This document shows positions 9,947 to 19,132 of a stretch of 64,000 nucleotides of DNA, one piece after another. The translations under genes were made by a program, and so were the position numbers. The stretch's first letter is position 1. Every line of letters begins with the position of its first letter. The stretch is from Ignavibacteria bacterium RIFOXYC2_FULL_35_21 (lineage in GTDB: Bacteria; Bacteroidota; Ignavibacteria; Kapaibacteriales; UBA2268): contig MHAY01000049.1 in assembly GCA_001804705.1 (NCBI GenBank), positions 1 through 64,000 on the forward strand. The letters run 5' to 3'. Below the pieces are notes generated by a model, which saw only the letters and a program-made list of their open reading frames with translations, had not been told where the DNA came from and searched no databases.

Positions 9947-10570
9947 TTAAAAATACCCGTCATTTTTTATAATACGATTAACTGCTTCTGCCTGTTTTAA
10001 TGCCGGTAAGACATTTTGCAGATGAAGTAAAATACTCATCAATCTCTCATTTTCCGATTTTAATTCAAGTATTTGCTGTTTTTGTAAAGCCGATAATCCT
10101 GTTTTCTGAGCCAACAGGAATGATGGCTTTTTAGTCTTTATATCACTTAACCTTATTTCTTTAATGCTTTCATTTTTTAACAGATGAACAATGTCATTAT
10201 AGGTTTTGGCACAGTTCATCAAAGTTATCCTATCATATAATTCCGATACATCTTCAAAAAAATTCGGATGGCCAATCAAATAACCATAATCACTTTCATG
10301 CAGATTATTTATTTCATATCTTCTGCCACCATATATAATTATATCAAGTCTGCCGTCGTCATATTTCTTAATTACATCTAACCTTTTGGCCTCACATCCT
10401 GTATTATAATTCTTTGAACTGACACTTAAATTAATGCCAAAACCAATTTTATTTTCAGTAAAATCCTGAATCATTCGAAGATACCTCTCTTCAAAAATAT
10501 GAAGCGGTATTATTGAATCTGGAAACAATACAATTTTTAACGGAAAAACAGCTATTGTAGATGATTTCAT
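9947..10570 (-). CDS. LON N-terminal (substrate-binding) domain protein
   Basis: About 207 residues with the LON substrate-binding fold seen at the N-terminus of Lon protease: IAVFPLKIVLFPDSIIPLHI, then FEERYLRMI and IGFGINL. The C-terminal part is helical (SALQKQQILELKSENERLMSILLHLQ). No AAA or protease domain is present, so it is the stand-alone form common in Bacteroidota, of unknown role. The longest frame begins at a GTG (10576); the ATG at 10570 is chosen. It is the first gene of the minus-strand run that continues into folP. Confidence 0.85.
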   Translation of the reverse strand: MKSSTIAVFPLKIVLFPDSIIPLHIFEERYLRMIQDFTENKIGFGINLSVSSKNYNTGCEAKRLDVIKKYDDGRLDIIIYGGRRYEINNLHESDYGYLIGHPNFFEDVSELYDRITLMNCAKTYNDIVHLLKNESIKEIRLSDIKTKKPSFLLAQKTGLSALQKQQILELKSENERLMSILLHLQNVLPALKQAEAVNRIIKNDGYF

Positions 10571-10776
10571 TACCACATTCTTAAATTTTCCCTAATAAAC
10601 ATTTACACGTGTTATCCAAAATTTTCTTGCAAATTCAAGTTATTTTTGTACTGTGCAAACAAAATATAGTCGGCTACTACAGTATTAATCGAATATCAGG
10701 ATTAATAAAAATAAGCTTGGTTTAAAAAATATAATTATGTATATTAAAAATTAAGTTAGGTCATATAATTTAATTT

Positions 10777-10807
10777 TTTGATGTTCTTTTAAGAAAATTT
10801 TATTTTG
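10777..10807 (+). promoter_or_regulatory. Promoter candidate for the C39-like protein
   Basis: TTTG at 10777-10780 and TTATTTTG at 10800-10807 are 19 bases apart, the same layout as the rpmE-rpsR promoter, 70 bases before the start codon. Confidence 0.5.
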
Positions 10808-10863
10808 TAAAATTCCATATCTGTAGAAAGAATAATTTCATTTAAATTTTAAAAAAATTATAA

Positions 10864-10869
10864 AGGAGG
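10864..10869 (+). promoter_or_regulatory. Perfect Shine-Dalgarno sequence
   Basis: AGGAGG stands seven bases before the ATG at 10877, much stronger than most start regions here, and fixes the start of the 1020-residue gene. Confidence 0.85.
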
Positions 10870-10876
10870 CACCGTT

Positions 10877-13800
10877 ATGAAAAAAAAATACTTCCTAAAA
10901 AGTGCATTCATTGCATTAATATTCTTAATAGCATCAATTTCATCTTATGCAACTGACCTCAAGGTTCAGTCAATAATTCAACCAAAGGGTATAGCACAGT
11001 TGTTATTTCAGTACCAAATAATATTTATTATAGCAAATATTAACAGACTACCTGCGTTGAATTATTATAACCAGGTTACTATTACTAAGAAAAACGACCC
11101 CACTTATCAATGGAGTACAACGGTTGAAGGCATACCAATAGATTCATTTACTACTCAACAGCATTCTTCAGCCGAATCATGGACTCCTGTGAATCCTGGG
11201 GAATATACTATCAAAGTTCAAGTTTTTTTTGATGATGACATAGACCATTCAAATGACACAATATCATCCAGCATTACAGTTGAAGAGCCGGGGGAACCTT
11301 TCCTTAAATTTCCTTTTCAGTTAGGCCAGGTACAATACTATCATCCAAGACCTGTTGACAACTCAAACACAGGCCTTATGTCTGTAACCTACTCAAATCT
11401 AGATACAACAACGTATGTAAACGTTATGGGTAGAGTTGACTCTTCGAATCCATATAAATGGATTGTACAAAATGCTCCTTTATTTCCTTTTCATGACCCA
11501 TCAACATCAACATTTTTCTTTGATTTTGATGATTTGAATGTTGCTCCTGATACAAGAGTAACAACAATGGATATAAGCATAACATGGACTGACAAAATTT
11601 TATCAAGCCCGTTTGAAGTTACAAGGGATACAAGCATTGCTGTTAATCAAGTGTTATATGATGTAGCCACAACAAATGAAGTAGTTGATTCAATATTTAA
11701 CGTTCCGAGTTTTACACCAACAATTATTTGGGATACAACTAAGCCTACTACTTTTAATTACCGGGGATGTACAGTACCTAACATAGATTTAAATTCAACT
11801 TTGTACAATCCAACAACAGTTCCGGGATATGCCGGCGATAAAAATGCCTGTGGACCGGCTGCTGCGGGTAATAGTCTTGAGTGGCTCGAAAAAACCCATC
11901 CAAAGACACCATTGACAGGCACAACACACCGTGAAAAAATGGTTGAGTTGAGCAAAATGATGGATAGGGCTAATGAAGATGGGGTTACAACACAACAACT
12001 TGTCAAAGGCAAGCTCGCTTTCATTGATAAATACCGGCTGCCTATAAGAGTTAAGTTCCAGAGTGTTTTTGTCGGTGATTCAACTATCAAATCCCCGGGA
12101 AACAATTCGAGTAATGAAGCAAAAAATCATAATAGTGGAAATAAAACTCCTCCAAAATGGGATTGGTTGAAACAAGAATTTGAGCATGGCGAGGATGTTG
12201 AAATCCTTTTTGGTTGGTATGATTCAACGGGCAACCGGAATGGAGGACATTGGATTACTGTAACGGGCATCAGTGAAATTGGAACTGCAAAAGGAATATA
12301 TTTCAAAGATGACTGGGAGCAGGGAGCAGCCGGAGGATTAAGGCATCCATACTCCAACTGGATTGAAGGCGATAATGGTTGGTCAAGAATTAAAGGTTTG
12401 GATGAAGGTAACAGCATTTGCTGGGTTGAGAGCGTTGTTTCGGAAAGCTATGACTCAACTGTTCATCAGGATGCAGAACCATTAGGAATGAATGAATGCA
12501 GATTCTTTGAAATGATGTTTGGATTGGATGAAAAGAAAGGCGAAGTCGAAGTTGAAGTTACTCCTGCAGATGAGCCAAGATATTTGAATATGTGGGCAAC
12601 CAAGACCGATTCCAAAGAATTCAAATGGATAGGCTGGAATATTTTCCTTGCTCCATTCAGTGTATCGCAAAAATACACATTCTTCTATGATTTCGAAGAT
12701 ATAGGCTATCAAATTAGCGAACCGCATGATTCAATAAGATTTGCCATGACTGTTACCGATACACCAATCACTAAGAAGGATACTATTAAACATTATGTTG
12801 ATTACAAACTCGGAACGACTAACATTGTAATCGGCAATGGTAGTGCAGACGAGGATTTAATTACATTTCCTCCAATTACACCTTCGATTCCCGGTTTTGA
12901 AGGTTGGAACCTGAAAACATGGGTCTATCGCGGTTGCGAAATGCCGAATATTGATTTGGATTCAACAAGAAATAATCCCGGTACTTTAGCAGGATATGCC
13001 GGCGACAAGAATGCTTGTGGACCCGCTGCCGCTGCTAATTCTTTGGAGTGGCTCGAACAAACACATAACAAAATTGACTCAACAAGCACTCACAGGGACA
13101 AGCTTAAGGAGTTGAGCAGTTTAATGAACAGAGCAAACAATGCAGGCGTAATGCGTGCAGATTTTATCAAAGCTAAGCTTTCATTTATAGATAAATACAA
13201 ATTACCTATTCATGTTAAATTCCAGGGATTCATGTTCGATACAAACGACATTAATTCACCCAATCCGGCATTTGGGCATAAAGCAGAAAATAAGAACGAT
13301 TCAAACAGAATGCCTTCTCAGTGGGACTGGCTTGTTCAGGAGATGCAGAAGGGTGAAGATGTCGAACTCGAGTTTGGTTATTATGATAATACAGGGACAA
13401 GAAAAGGCGGACACTGGATTACAGTAACAGGCGTCAGCGATGTAACGACAGCGAAGGGTATATACTTTAAAGATGATTTGAATCAGAGAGATTCAAGCGG
13501 CTTAAGAAATCCTTATGTTAACCTTAAAGATACTCTTGGTTACACATACCTACAACAATTATCCACAGCCAGTGGATACACATGCTGGATTGAAACTTTA
13601 GTTTCCGAAAGCTATGATTCGACGATTACCTTTACGGGTGTAGAAGAACAACAATTGAAAGAAGAATATAAATTAAAAATCATACCTAATCCAAGTCCGG
13701 CAGGTAAGAATATTGATATAAGTTTAATTTTGCCATTAACGTCCATAGTTGAAGCCGAAATTTTTGACTTGAGAGGTAATTTGGTTTCAACCCTCTTTAC

Positions 13801-13939
13801 CGGTGTTATTCAGCAGGGACAGCAGAAGTTCAATTGGGAGAGTAAAAATTTGCAGGGGCAGAATGTTTCTGCAGGTACTTATGTTCTGTCAATAAAAATC
13901 GACGGTATATTGCTGAGTGAAAAAATTATTATCGAATAA
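10877..13939 (+). CDS. Secreted protein with two C39-like cysteine peptidase domains and a T9SS-type C-terminus
   Basis: A 1020-residue exported protein with a signal peptide (residues 1-26). After Ig-like segments come two homologous domains. Each has a KNACGPAAA motif (Cys325 and Cys714) followed by SLEWLE, and a GGHWITVTG motif (His458 and His846), the Cys/His arrangement of C39-like peptidases (Peptidase_C39_2). Each is preceded by YRGC.(V/M)PNIDL and followed by KGIYFKDD. The last 80 residues (PNPSPAGKNIDISL ... SAGTYVLSIKIDG) are a FlgD-like/T9SS type A sorting domain. It is thus probably carried through the outer membrane. Substrate unknown; whether both domains are active cannot be judged from sequence. 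Confidence 0.8.
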   Translation: MKKKYFLKSAFIALIFLIASISSYATDLKVQSIIQPKGIAQLLFQYQIIFIIANINRLPALNYYNQVTITKKNDPTYQWSTTVEGIPIDSFTTQQHSSAESWTPVNPGEYTIKVQVFFDDDIDHSNDTISSSITVEEPGEPFLKFPFQLGQVQYYHPRPVDNSNTGLMSVTYSNLDTTTYVNVMGRVDSSNPYKWIVQNAPLFPFHDPSTSTFFFDFDDLNVAPDTRVTTMDISITWTDKILSSPFEVTRDTSIAVNQVLYDVATTNEVVDSIFNVPSFTPTIIWDTTKPTTFNYRGCTVPNIDLNSTLYNPTTVPGYAGDKNACGPAAAGNSLEWLEKTHPKTPLTGTTHREKMVELSKMMDRANEDGVTTQQLVKGKLAFIDKYRLPIRVKFQSVFVGDSTIKSPGNNSSNEAKNHNSGNKTPPKWDWLKQEFEHGEDVEILFGWYDSTGNRNGGHWITVTGISEIGTAKGIYFKDDWEQGAAGGLRHPYSNWIEGDNGWSRIKGLDEGNSICWVESVVSESYDSTVHQDAEPLGMNECRFFEMMFGLDEKKGEVEVEVTPADEPRYLNMWATKTDSKEFKWIGWNIFLAPFSVSQKYTFFYDFEDIGYQISEPHDSIRFAMTVTDTPITKKDTIKHYVDYKLGTTNIVIGNGSADEDLITFPPITPSIPGFEGWNLKTWVYRGCEMPNIDLDSTRNNPGTLAGYAGDKNACGPAAAANSLEWLEQTHNKIDSTSTHRDKLKELSSLMNRANNAGVMRADFIKAKLSFIDKYKLPIHVKFQGFMFDTNDINSPNPAFGHKAENKNDSNRMPSQWDWLVQEMQKGEDVELEFGYYDNTGTRKGGHWITVTGVSDVTTAKGIYFKDDLNQRDSSGLRNPYVNLKDTLGYTYLQQLSTASGYTCWIETLVSESYDSTITFTGVEEQQLKEEYKLKIIPNPSPAGKNIDISLILPLTSIVEAEIFDLRGNLVSTLFTGVIQQGQQKFNWESKNLQGQNVSAGTYVLSIKIDGILLSEKIIIE

Positions 13940-13955
13940 TTTATTTAAACGGAAT

Positions 13956-13995
13956 AATAAAAGAGGCGGTATTAGACAATGCCGCCTCTTTTATT
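13956..13995. terminator. Bidirectional intrinsic terminator
   Basis: An 18-base stem with one G-T pair (13956-13973 with 13978-13995, loop AGAC) contains AAAAGAGGCGG/CCGCCTCTTTT. It lies between two convergent genes and its ends supply U tracts on both strands. Confidence 0.92.
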
Positions 13996-14003
13996 AAATA
14001 TTG

Positions 14004-14276
14004 TTATCTATCCTTAATGAAGAAGAAATAAAAGAAAAATGATTCGGGTAGAGCAAGCATTACAAGAGATAGCGTATCCCTTGTAAACCAGATTGTCTCC
14101 CAGCTTTGGGGCATTATTCTGGACATAGGGCTGGTTAAGGCCCACCCGATTGTGAAAAATAGACCAATAATCATAAGTGCGAGAATGGCGTCTCTTATTT
14201 TTCTTTTTTGCCAGTTTTTTGTAAAAGCATATAAAGCCGCTACAAGATGTAAATGAAAAATTAGTATTTCTATCAT
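14004..14276 (-). CDS. Small membrane protein of unknown function
   Basis: A 90-residue protein with three predicted membrane helices: around residues 4-18, 30-48 (AILALMIIGLFFTIGWAL) and 68-87 (LSLVMLALPESFFFYFFF). I do not recognise the family. It converges with the C39-like gene and shares its terminator. The cutA gene starts on the other strand 58 bases away, so the two may be divergently transcribed. Confidence 0.65.
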   Translation of the reverse strand: MIEILIFHLHLVAALYAFTKNWQKRKIRDAILALMIIGLFFTIGWALTSPMSRIMPQSWETIWFTRDTLSLVMLALPESFFFYFFFIKDR

Positions 14277-14334
14277 AAATTTATTAAATTATTGCTTTGT
14301 GAATTAAGTATTCCTACAAATACAGGAAAAAAAT

Positions 14335-14661
14335 ATGGAAAAATCAAATGAACTCCGAATTGTATTTGTAACAACAGCAAATTTCGAAAATGCGAGGCAA
14401 ATTTCAAAAATCCTTGTAACCGAAAAACTCGCTGCCTGCTGTTCTATTATGCAGAATGTAACTTCCATCTTTGGCTGGGAGGGTACGATTCATGAAAGAA
14501 ACGAATATATGATATTTATAAAAACCTCCGAAAAACGACTATCAGAACTTGAAGAAAGAATAAAGGAAATGCACTCCGATGATGTGCCGGAAATAATTTC
14601 ATTGAACATAGATAAATCATCCGACTCTTATATGCAGTGGCTGTTGCAGTGCACTAGTTGA
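14335..14661 (+). CDS. cutA: CutA1-family protein (divalent cation tolerance)
   Basis: A 108-residue protein with the CutA1 fold signatures: IVFVTTANFENARQISKIL, EKLAACCSIM, IFGWEGTIHERNEYMIFIKT and VPEIISLNI. CutA1 forms very stable PII-like trimers and is linked to copper tolerance in E. coli, though its general function remains unclear. Start supported by CAGGA eight bases before the ATG. It is 23 bases upstream of radC on the same strand. Confidence 0.93.
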   Translation: MEKSNELRIVFVTTANFENARQISKILVTEKLAACCSIMQNVTSIFGWEGTIHERNEYMIFIKTSEKRLSELEERIKEMHSDDVPEIISLNIDKSSDSYMQWLLQCTS

Positions 14662-14684
14662 TATATCAAAACGCAAATTAAAAC

Positions 14685-15410
14685 ATGCGGAAGGTTCAGG
14701 ATAATATTGAAAAAATAAATAACGAAAGCAAGTATAAATCTATTCGATATTGGAAAGAGGACGAACGTCCCCGTGAACGGCTAATATTACATGGTGCAGC
14801 CAGCCTCTCGGATTCAGAATTACTTGCTATCTTAATTTCATCCGGTACAAAAGGTTTCTCGGCTGTTGATGCTGCACGTGAACTTCTTGATAAATACTCA
14901 TCAATAACTCAATTAGCCTCATGCGACCTGAGTGAATTAAAAAATACCAAAGGAGTTGGACCTGCTAAAGCTGTGAAGCTGGCGGCGGCTTTCGAAATGT
15001 CAAAGCGAATTAAAGCCGAACCGTTTTCATCTAAAAAAATTTTCCGTACACCTGAAGATGTTGCCAATTATTATATTCCAAGATTTCAGGGTGAGCGTGT
15101 TGAAACTTTCCTGACCTTACTCCTTAACTCAACCAACCAGGTTTTCAGGGAGGTTGAAGTTACAAAAGGCTCTTTGAACAGCAGTATTGTTCATCCAAGA
15201 GAAGTATTCAGGGTTGCGATTACTGAAAGTGCCGCAGCAATAATATTAATACACAACCATCCTTCGGGTAATTCTGAACCTTCGAAAGAAGATTTGCTAA
15301 TAACTAAACAATTAGCAGAAGCAGGGAAAATTATTGATATAAAAGTTCTCGACCACATTATTATAGCCGGAGACTCGTTCACAAGCTTTGCACAAAAAGG
15401 CTTAATTTAA
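14685..15410 (+). CDS. radC: RadC-family JAB/MPN domain protein
   Basis: A 241-residue protein with an N-terminal helix-hairpin-helix part (LSDSELLAILISSGTKG, LKNTKGVGPAKAVKLAA) and a C-terminal JAB1/MPN domain carrying the metal-binding HNHPSGNSEPSKED motif (first His about residue 190). It is called a DNA repair protein by tradition, but its repair role is doubtful; the domain resembles zinc metallo-isopeptidases. The TAA is followed directly by four heptamers ending in GAA. Confidence 0.93.
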   Translation: MRKVQDNIEKINNESKYKSIRYWKEDERPRERLILHGAASLSDSELLAILISSGTKGFSAVDAARELLDKYSSITQLASCDLSELKNTKGVGPAKAVKLAAAFEMSKRIKAEPFSSKKIFRTPEDVANYYIPRFQGERVETFLTLLLNSTNQVFREVEVTKGSLNSSIVHPREVFRVAITESAAAIILIHNHPSGNSEPSKEDLLITKQLAEAGKIIDIKVLDHIIIAGDSFTSFAQKGLI

Positions 15411-15438
15411 TTCTGAATGCTGAATTATGAATTCTGAA
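15411..15438 (+). repeat. Heptamer array at the radC stop codon
   Basis: Immediately after the TAA at 15408-15410 the units are TTCTGAA, TGCTGAA, TTATGAA, TTCTGAA. All four end in GAA on the radC coding strand. Confidence 0.8.
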
Positions 15439-15450
15439 TGGAAAAAAATA

Positions 15451-16059
15451 ATGAAATCAATTAAATATTTAATTGTTATTTCTTTTACATTCCTTGTTAC
15501 AATCAATATACAAGGAAGAGAGAAACTCATTCCTTTCGAGTACGGCGATTTCATGGGATATAAAAACAATAAGGGCGAAATTGTATTACCAGCAAAATAT
15601 CGCATGGCTGAGAAATTTTCGAAGTACGGAATAGCGGCCGTTGTGGATGACAGTTCATGGGCATATATTGATACCAAAGGTAATGTTGTAATCAGGCCCT
15701 GTTCATGGGATAATTTTCCTGATGAGTTCTGCGATGGGCTTGCAAGATTCAAAAAAGATGAAATGTTCGGTTTCTTCAATCGTAAAGGCGAAATTGTAAT
15801 AACAAATAAATTCAGCTACTGCTCTCGTTTCTCTAATGGTCTTGCGGCATTTTGTGACGGATGCAAAAAGCAATACATAGGTGAATATGATTTTTACAAA
15901 GGCGGCAAATGGGGTTATATAAACACAAAGGGAAAAATTGTCATCGAGCCTATTTATGAAGAAGCATACGATTTCGAAAAAGGGAAAGCAATAGTGAAAC
16001 TGGATAGTGTTTGGTATTATATTAATAAAAATGGGAAAGTGATTAAGAAAGTAAAATAG
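15451..16059 (+). CDS. WG-repeat secreted protein
   Basis: A 202-residue protein with a short signal peptide (KSIKYLIVISFTFLVTI) and at least four WG repeats: GYKNNKGEIVLPAKY, WAYIDTKGNVVI, GFFNRKGEIVI, WGYINTKGKIVIEPIY, with a last partial YYINKNGKV. WG repeats are beta-rich modules of unknown ligand, common in Bacteroidota exported proteins. The longest frame would start at 15427 inside the heptamer array; the ATG at 15451 is preferred because it gives a clean signal peptide. Confidence 0.8.
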   Translation: MKSIKYLIVISFTFLVTINIQGREKLIPFEYGDFMGYKNNKGEIVLPAKYRMAEKFSKYGIAAVVDDSSWAYIDTKGNVVIRPCSWDNFPDEFCDGLARFKKDEMFGFFNRKGEIVITNKFSYCSRFSNGLAAFCDGCKKQYIGEYDFYKGGKWGYINTKGKIVIEPIYEEAYDFEKGKAIVKLDSVWYYINKNGKVIKKVK

Positions 16060-16090
16060 ATGCTTATGAAATGTTGATGTACAAAAAAAA

Positions 16091-16122
16091 GAAAACCCCC
16101 GAACCCCCTTTGAAAAAGGGGG
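16091..16122. repeat. Inverted copy of the G-rich hairpin element
   Basis: GAAAACCCCCGAACCCCC then TTTGAAAAAGGGGGC is the reverse complement of the element at 169-210 and 292-334. CCCCCTTT and AAAGGGGG form a stable hairpin between the WG-repeat gene and the SAM hydrolase gene. Confidence 0.85.
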
Positions 16123-16163
16123 CTGAGAAAAATAAATTATAAATAAATGATTAGGAGTAAAAA

Positions 16164-16988
16164 ATGAAAAATCCACTAATTGTATTGTTATCGGATTTCG
16201 GAGAATCTGACATTTACTCAGGTGTTGTAAAAGGTGTGATTAGCTCGATATGCAGTAATGCACACATAGTTGACCTGACACATAATATTTTGCCACAGAA
16301 CATAAAACAGGCGGCATTTCTTTTGAAAAACACATTGCAGTATTTTGCTCCTGAAACTATTTTTGTCTGTATAGTTGACCCCGGCGTCGGAAGCGAAAGA
16401 AAGTCAATCATACTTAAAACATCGGACAAATACTTTGTTGGTCCTGACAATGGTTTGTTGAGCTACATCATAAGTGATAAGGGTTGCGAAATTTACGAAC
16501 TAAGCAACAGCGATTATTTTCTTAATGATGTAAGCTACACTTTTCACGGAAGAGATGTGTTTTCTCCTGCGGCGGCTCACCTTGCTAACGGAACAGATAT
16601 TCAGAAATTCGGTAAACAAATAAAACTCAAAGATATTGTTACTATCCCTCCTCCGCTCTTCCAAAAAGAAGCTCTACACACATGGCTTGGTGAAGTGATT
16701 TATTATGATTCATTTGGCAATATCATTACATCGCTTGATGCGAAGGAAATTGGTGCATCGTTCGAGAATATTCAGGATGATAAAATAATTACTGAAGGCT
16801 GGAGGTTTGAAATTGCTGAGCACATTATTAAAGGATTAAAGAAAACATATTCATGTGCTAAGGCAGGAGAACTTCTTGCATACATTGGGAGTTTTGGTTA
16901 TATAGAAATTGCTTTAAGAAACGGAAACGCCGCACAAACACTTAACATCAAAAGCGGGGATAAAATCAGGGCGATAAAATTTAACTAA
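16164..16988 (+). CDS. SAM hydrolase (DUF62 / SAM hydroxide adenosyltransferase family)
   Basis: A 274-residue protein of the fluorinase/chlorinase/DUF62 family, which in its common form splits S-adenosylmethionine with water to adenosine and methionine. Signatures are LLSDFGESDIYSGVVKG at the N-terminus, IVDLTHNI, IFVCIVDPGVGSERK, FVGPDNGLLS and TFHGRDVFSPAAAHLA; a C-terminal beta domain follows with DSFGNIITS. The start follows AGGAG at 16153-16157. It appears monocistronic, isolated upstream by a hairpin. Confidence 0.92.
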   Translation: MKNPLIVLLSDFGESDIYSGVVKGVISSICSNAHIVDLTHNILPQNIKQAAFLLKNTLQYFAPETIFVCIVDPGVGSERKSIILKTSDKYFVGPDNGLLSYIISDKGCEIYELSNSDYFLNDVSYTFHGRDVFSPAAAHLANGTDIQKFGKQIKLKDIVTIPPPLFQKEALHTWLGEVIYYDSFGNIITSLDAKEIGASFENIQDDKIITEGWRFEIAEHIIKGLKKTYSCAKAGELLAYIGSFGYIEIALRNGNAAQTLNIKSGDKIRAIKFN

Positions 16989-17007
16989 TAGTGAACATTT
17001 TAATTTT

Positions 17008-17085
17008 GTCATTATGAACGATGTGAAGAATCTAATAATTTCACGCAAAGTTCGCAAAGCTATCGCAAAGTTCGCAGAGATAATA
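17008..17085. repeat. Compound repeat: TGA-type element plus CGCAAAG repeats
   Basis: GTCATTATGAACGATGTGAAG (17008 onward) resembles the GTCATGCTGAGCGAAGTCGAAG family. It is followed by ACGCAAAG, TTCGCAAAG, CTATCGCAAAG, TTCGCAGAG (17043-17079). The same compound structure recurs in inverted order at 30537-30640. Confidence 0.7.
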
Positions 17086-17120
17086 ATTCAATCTGGATGA
17101 TAGTTATTTTAGTATAACTT

Positions 17121-18911
17121 TTAGTGTATTATTTGAATTGTTTTATATAAAAAATTATTTGGTGTCTGTAATTTTAAGATATATGAACCTGATTCAAGAA
17201 TACCAACATTAAAATCAAAATTGTATTGGCCTGGTTTTAAGAATTTGTTTAATAATTCTGAGACTTTCTGGCCGAAAATATTATAAATTTCAAGCGATGT
17301 TTCTCCTTCTTCGATAATTCCTATATCAATGGTAATATTATCCGAAGCGGGATTTGGCCTTGCCTGCCTTAGATATACTGCACCATTATCATTAAACAGC
17401 CTTACAACAGGTTCTTTGCATAAATTCTTCAGACAAAACCGCCCATAAATTGTATCAACCTGTATTAAATTACATCTCCATTTGAAAAAAGTTAATTTAA
17501 TATCAGTACATTCTGCATTTCCGAGTGCGGCAATAAATTCAAAATTATTCAATAGTTTTCCTTGTGCCGTTCCGCTTATATTTATTATTTCATCATTCCC
17601 ATTAATTGTTCCTAAAGGAGTGTTGCCGGTTGGCAGCAATAGAGATTTATTATAACTGATAGTTGCATCAAACTGCCCGAGAGCACAAGCCTGGTCAACG
17701 GGAGAAACCACATGAAGAGGAATAACGATATAATCCCCAACTTCGCCATTAAGAGTATCGAGTTGAACTGATGTTTCATAATTAAGCACTACTACTTGTG
17801 TATCAAGAGTAACATAACATAAATTTTTATTATTAACAGTTACACTATATTTGCCGGGAAATCTTACAAAAATGGATTGAACCGTATCCCCGGTTGACCA
17901 TACATAAGAATCCCCGAGAGGTGCTGTCAACTTAACGCTGTCGCAAGGACAGATAGTCGCAGGCTTATCGGTAATTATAAACGCTTGTGGAAATGGAATT
18001 ACATTAACGGTAACGGTGTCATACGAAACACAACCTAAACTGTCGGTTACGGTAAGATTAAAGGTTGATGATGTATTAATATTCACAGTTGGTACAGCAA
18101 TATTAGGATTGCTTAAACCAAGTGCAGGCTGCCACGAATATTGAAATGGCGGTATCCCTTTTTGAGGGACTCTTCCGATTTGTGCTGTCTGCCCTTCACA
18201 AACATTAACATCGGGACCTGCATCAGCCTGAAGATAACAAACAGCCCTGAAAGATAAATCATCAATTGCAAAATCATTGCCACTTGCTTTATTAATTGCA
18301 TCAATAATTGTAATTATAGCCATCTTATTAGTGTCGGAATTCCACAGAAACTCCTGATAATACCACAGGCAAACTGTATCAGAAAGTTGCAAAACCCCCT
18401 TAAGTTTTTGACCGTTGATGTTAACTTCGAGCCTGGCAGGTTCACGGTAAATACAACTTGTTGCCCACAAAGAAAAGACATAGTCATTATTTGGAATAAC
18501 ATTCATTATTGAATCACCCCAAATAACCTCAGTGGGAATATAAGTACTATCGTCAATAAAATAACCGTTAACAAGCATCATCAGGCTGTCTGACCCGGGT
18601 GTATGGTCTGTACATGGTGAAAGAACATCATAAATTGCATAAGGATTAGAAGTTATTGTATAATAGCCTTCATATATAAGGTCATTTACTGAATAAATAT
18701 AGTCAGTGAAAAAACCTGTGTTCCCCTGGCTAAAATCCCCGTTAAAAATGTTTTCAAAAATGCTTAACTTGAAATTTTGCGACGATGCTGCATTATAAAT
18801 TGAAAAGAATGTAAAAATAAAAATCAAGATTAATTTAATTTCAATTGAATGAACTTTATTTAGAAAGTTCCAAGCATGATTGTACACTTTTTTTATAATG
18901 CCTACATTCAT
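17121..18911 (-). CDS. T9SS-exported protein with Ig/PKD-like and cohesin-like domains
   Basis: A 596-residue secreted protein. The signal peptide is preceded by a long basic stretch and ends near residue 45 (FFSIYNAASSQ). An N-terminal jelly-roll-like region (about 50-230) is followed by an adhesion Ig/PKD-like domain (ADAGPDVNVCEGQTAQIG, SWQPALGLSNP, VTDSLGCVSYDTVTV) and a second Cys-rich one (ATICPCDSVKLTAP). A cohesin-like domain follows (GEVGDYIVIPLHVVSP, LGQFDATISYNKSLLLPTG). The last 80 residues (ARPNPASDNITIDIG ... GSYILKLQT) are a T9SS type A sorting domain. Probable surface or secreted adhesin; ligand unknown. Confidence 0.75.
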   Translation of the reverse strand: MNVGIIKKVYNHAWNFLNKVHSIEIKLILIFIFTFFSIYNAASSQNFKLSIFENIFNGDFSQGNTGFFTDYIYSVNDLIYEGYYTITSNPYAIYDVLSPCTDHTPGSDSLMMLVNGYFIDDSTYIPTEVIWGDSIMNVIPNNDYVFSLWATSCIYREPARLEVNINGQKLKGVLQLSDTVCLWYYQEFLWNSDTNKMAIITIIDAINKASGNDFAIDDLSFRAVCYLQADAGPDVNVCEGQTAQIGRVPQKGIPPFQYSWQPALGLSNPNIAVPTVNINTSSTFNLTVTDSLGCVSYDTVTVNVIPFPQAFIITDKPATICPCDSVKLTAPLGDSYVWSTGDTVQSIFVRFPGKYSVTVNNKNLCYVTLDTQVVVLNYETSVQLDTLNGEVGDYIVIPLHVVSPVDQACALGQFDATISYNKSLLLPTGNTPLGTINGNDEIINISGTAQGKLLNNFEFIAALGNAECTDIKLTFFKWRCNLIQVDTIYGRFCLKNLCKEPVVRLFNDNGAVYLRQARPNPASDNITIDIGIIEEGETSLEIYNIFGQKVSELLNKFLKPGQYNFDFNVGILESGSYILKLQTPNNFLYKTIQIIH

Positions 18912-19026
18912 ATCAGGAGATTTTAATATTTAACTGCAATAATCACAAGCAAAATACAAAATGAGAATTAAAAATAAAAGAAATGAAATTAAAGTATTGC
19001 CATAATATATACATTTTCTAATCACT

Positions 19027-19074
19027 CTTCGATAAACTCAGAGTGACAACACTGTTTGTCATACTGAGTCCATG
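19027..19074. repeat. Inverted pair of the CTTCGA...CTCAG element
   Basis: CTTCGATAAACTCAGAGTGACA is followed after a few bases by TGTCATACTGAGTCCATGAC, so the two halves can pair. The same two-arm arrangement occurs between rnr and ribE at 27617-27686. Confidence 0.7.
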
Positions 19075-19132
19075 ACCACCGCCGATGCGATGGTAAAACA
19101 AAAATATGACAAATTAAAATCGTTCTTTATTT

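Larger units (their letters stand above)
10571..10876. other. Divergent intergenic region
   Basis: This AT-rich spacer separates the minus-strand LON/folP run from the plus-strand secreted peptidase gene. It contains the plus-strand promoter candidate at 10777-10807 and the strong ribosome binding site at 10864-10869. A minus-strand ATATTTTG box (10660-10667) could serve the LON gene. I see no gene and no riboswitch-like structure. Confidence 0.5.
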
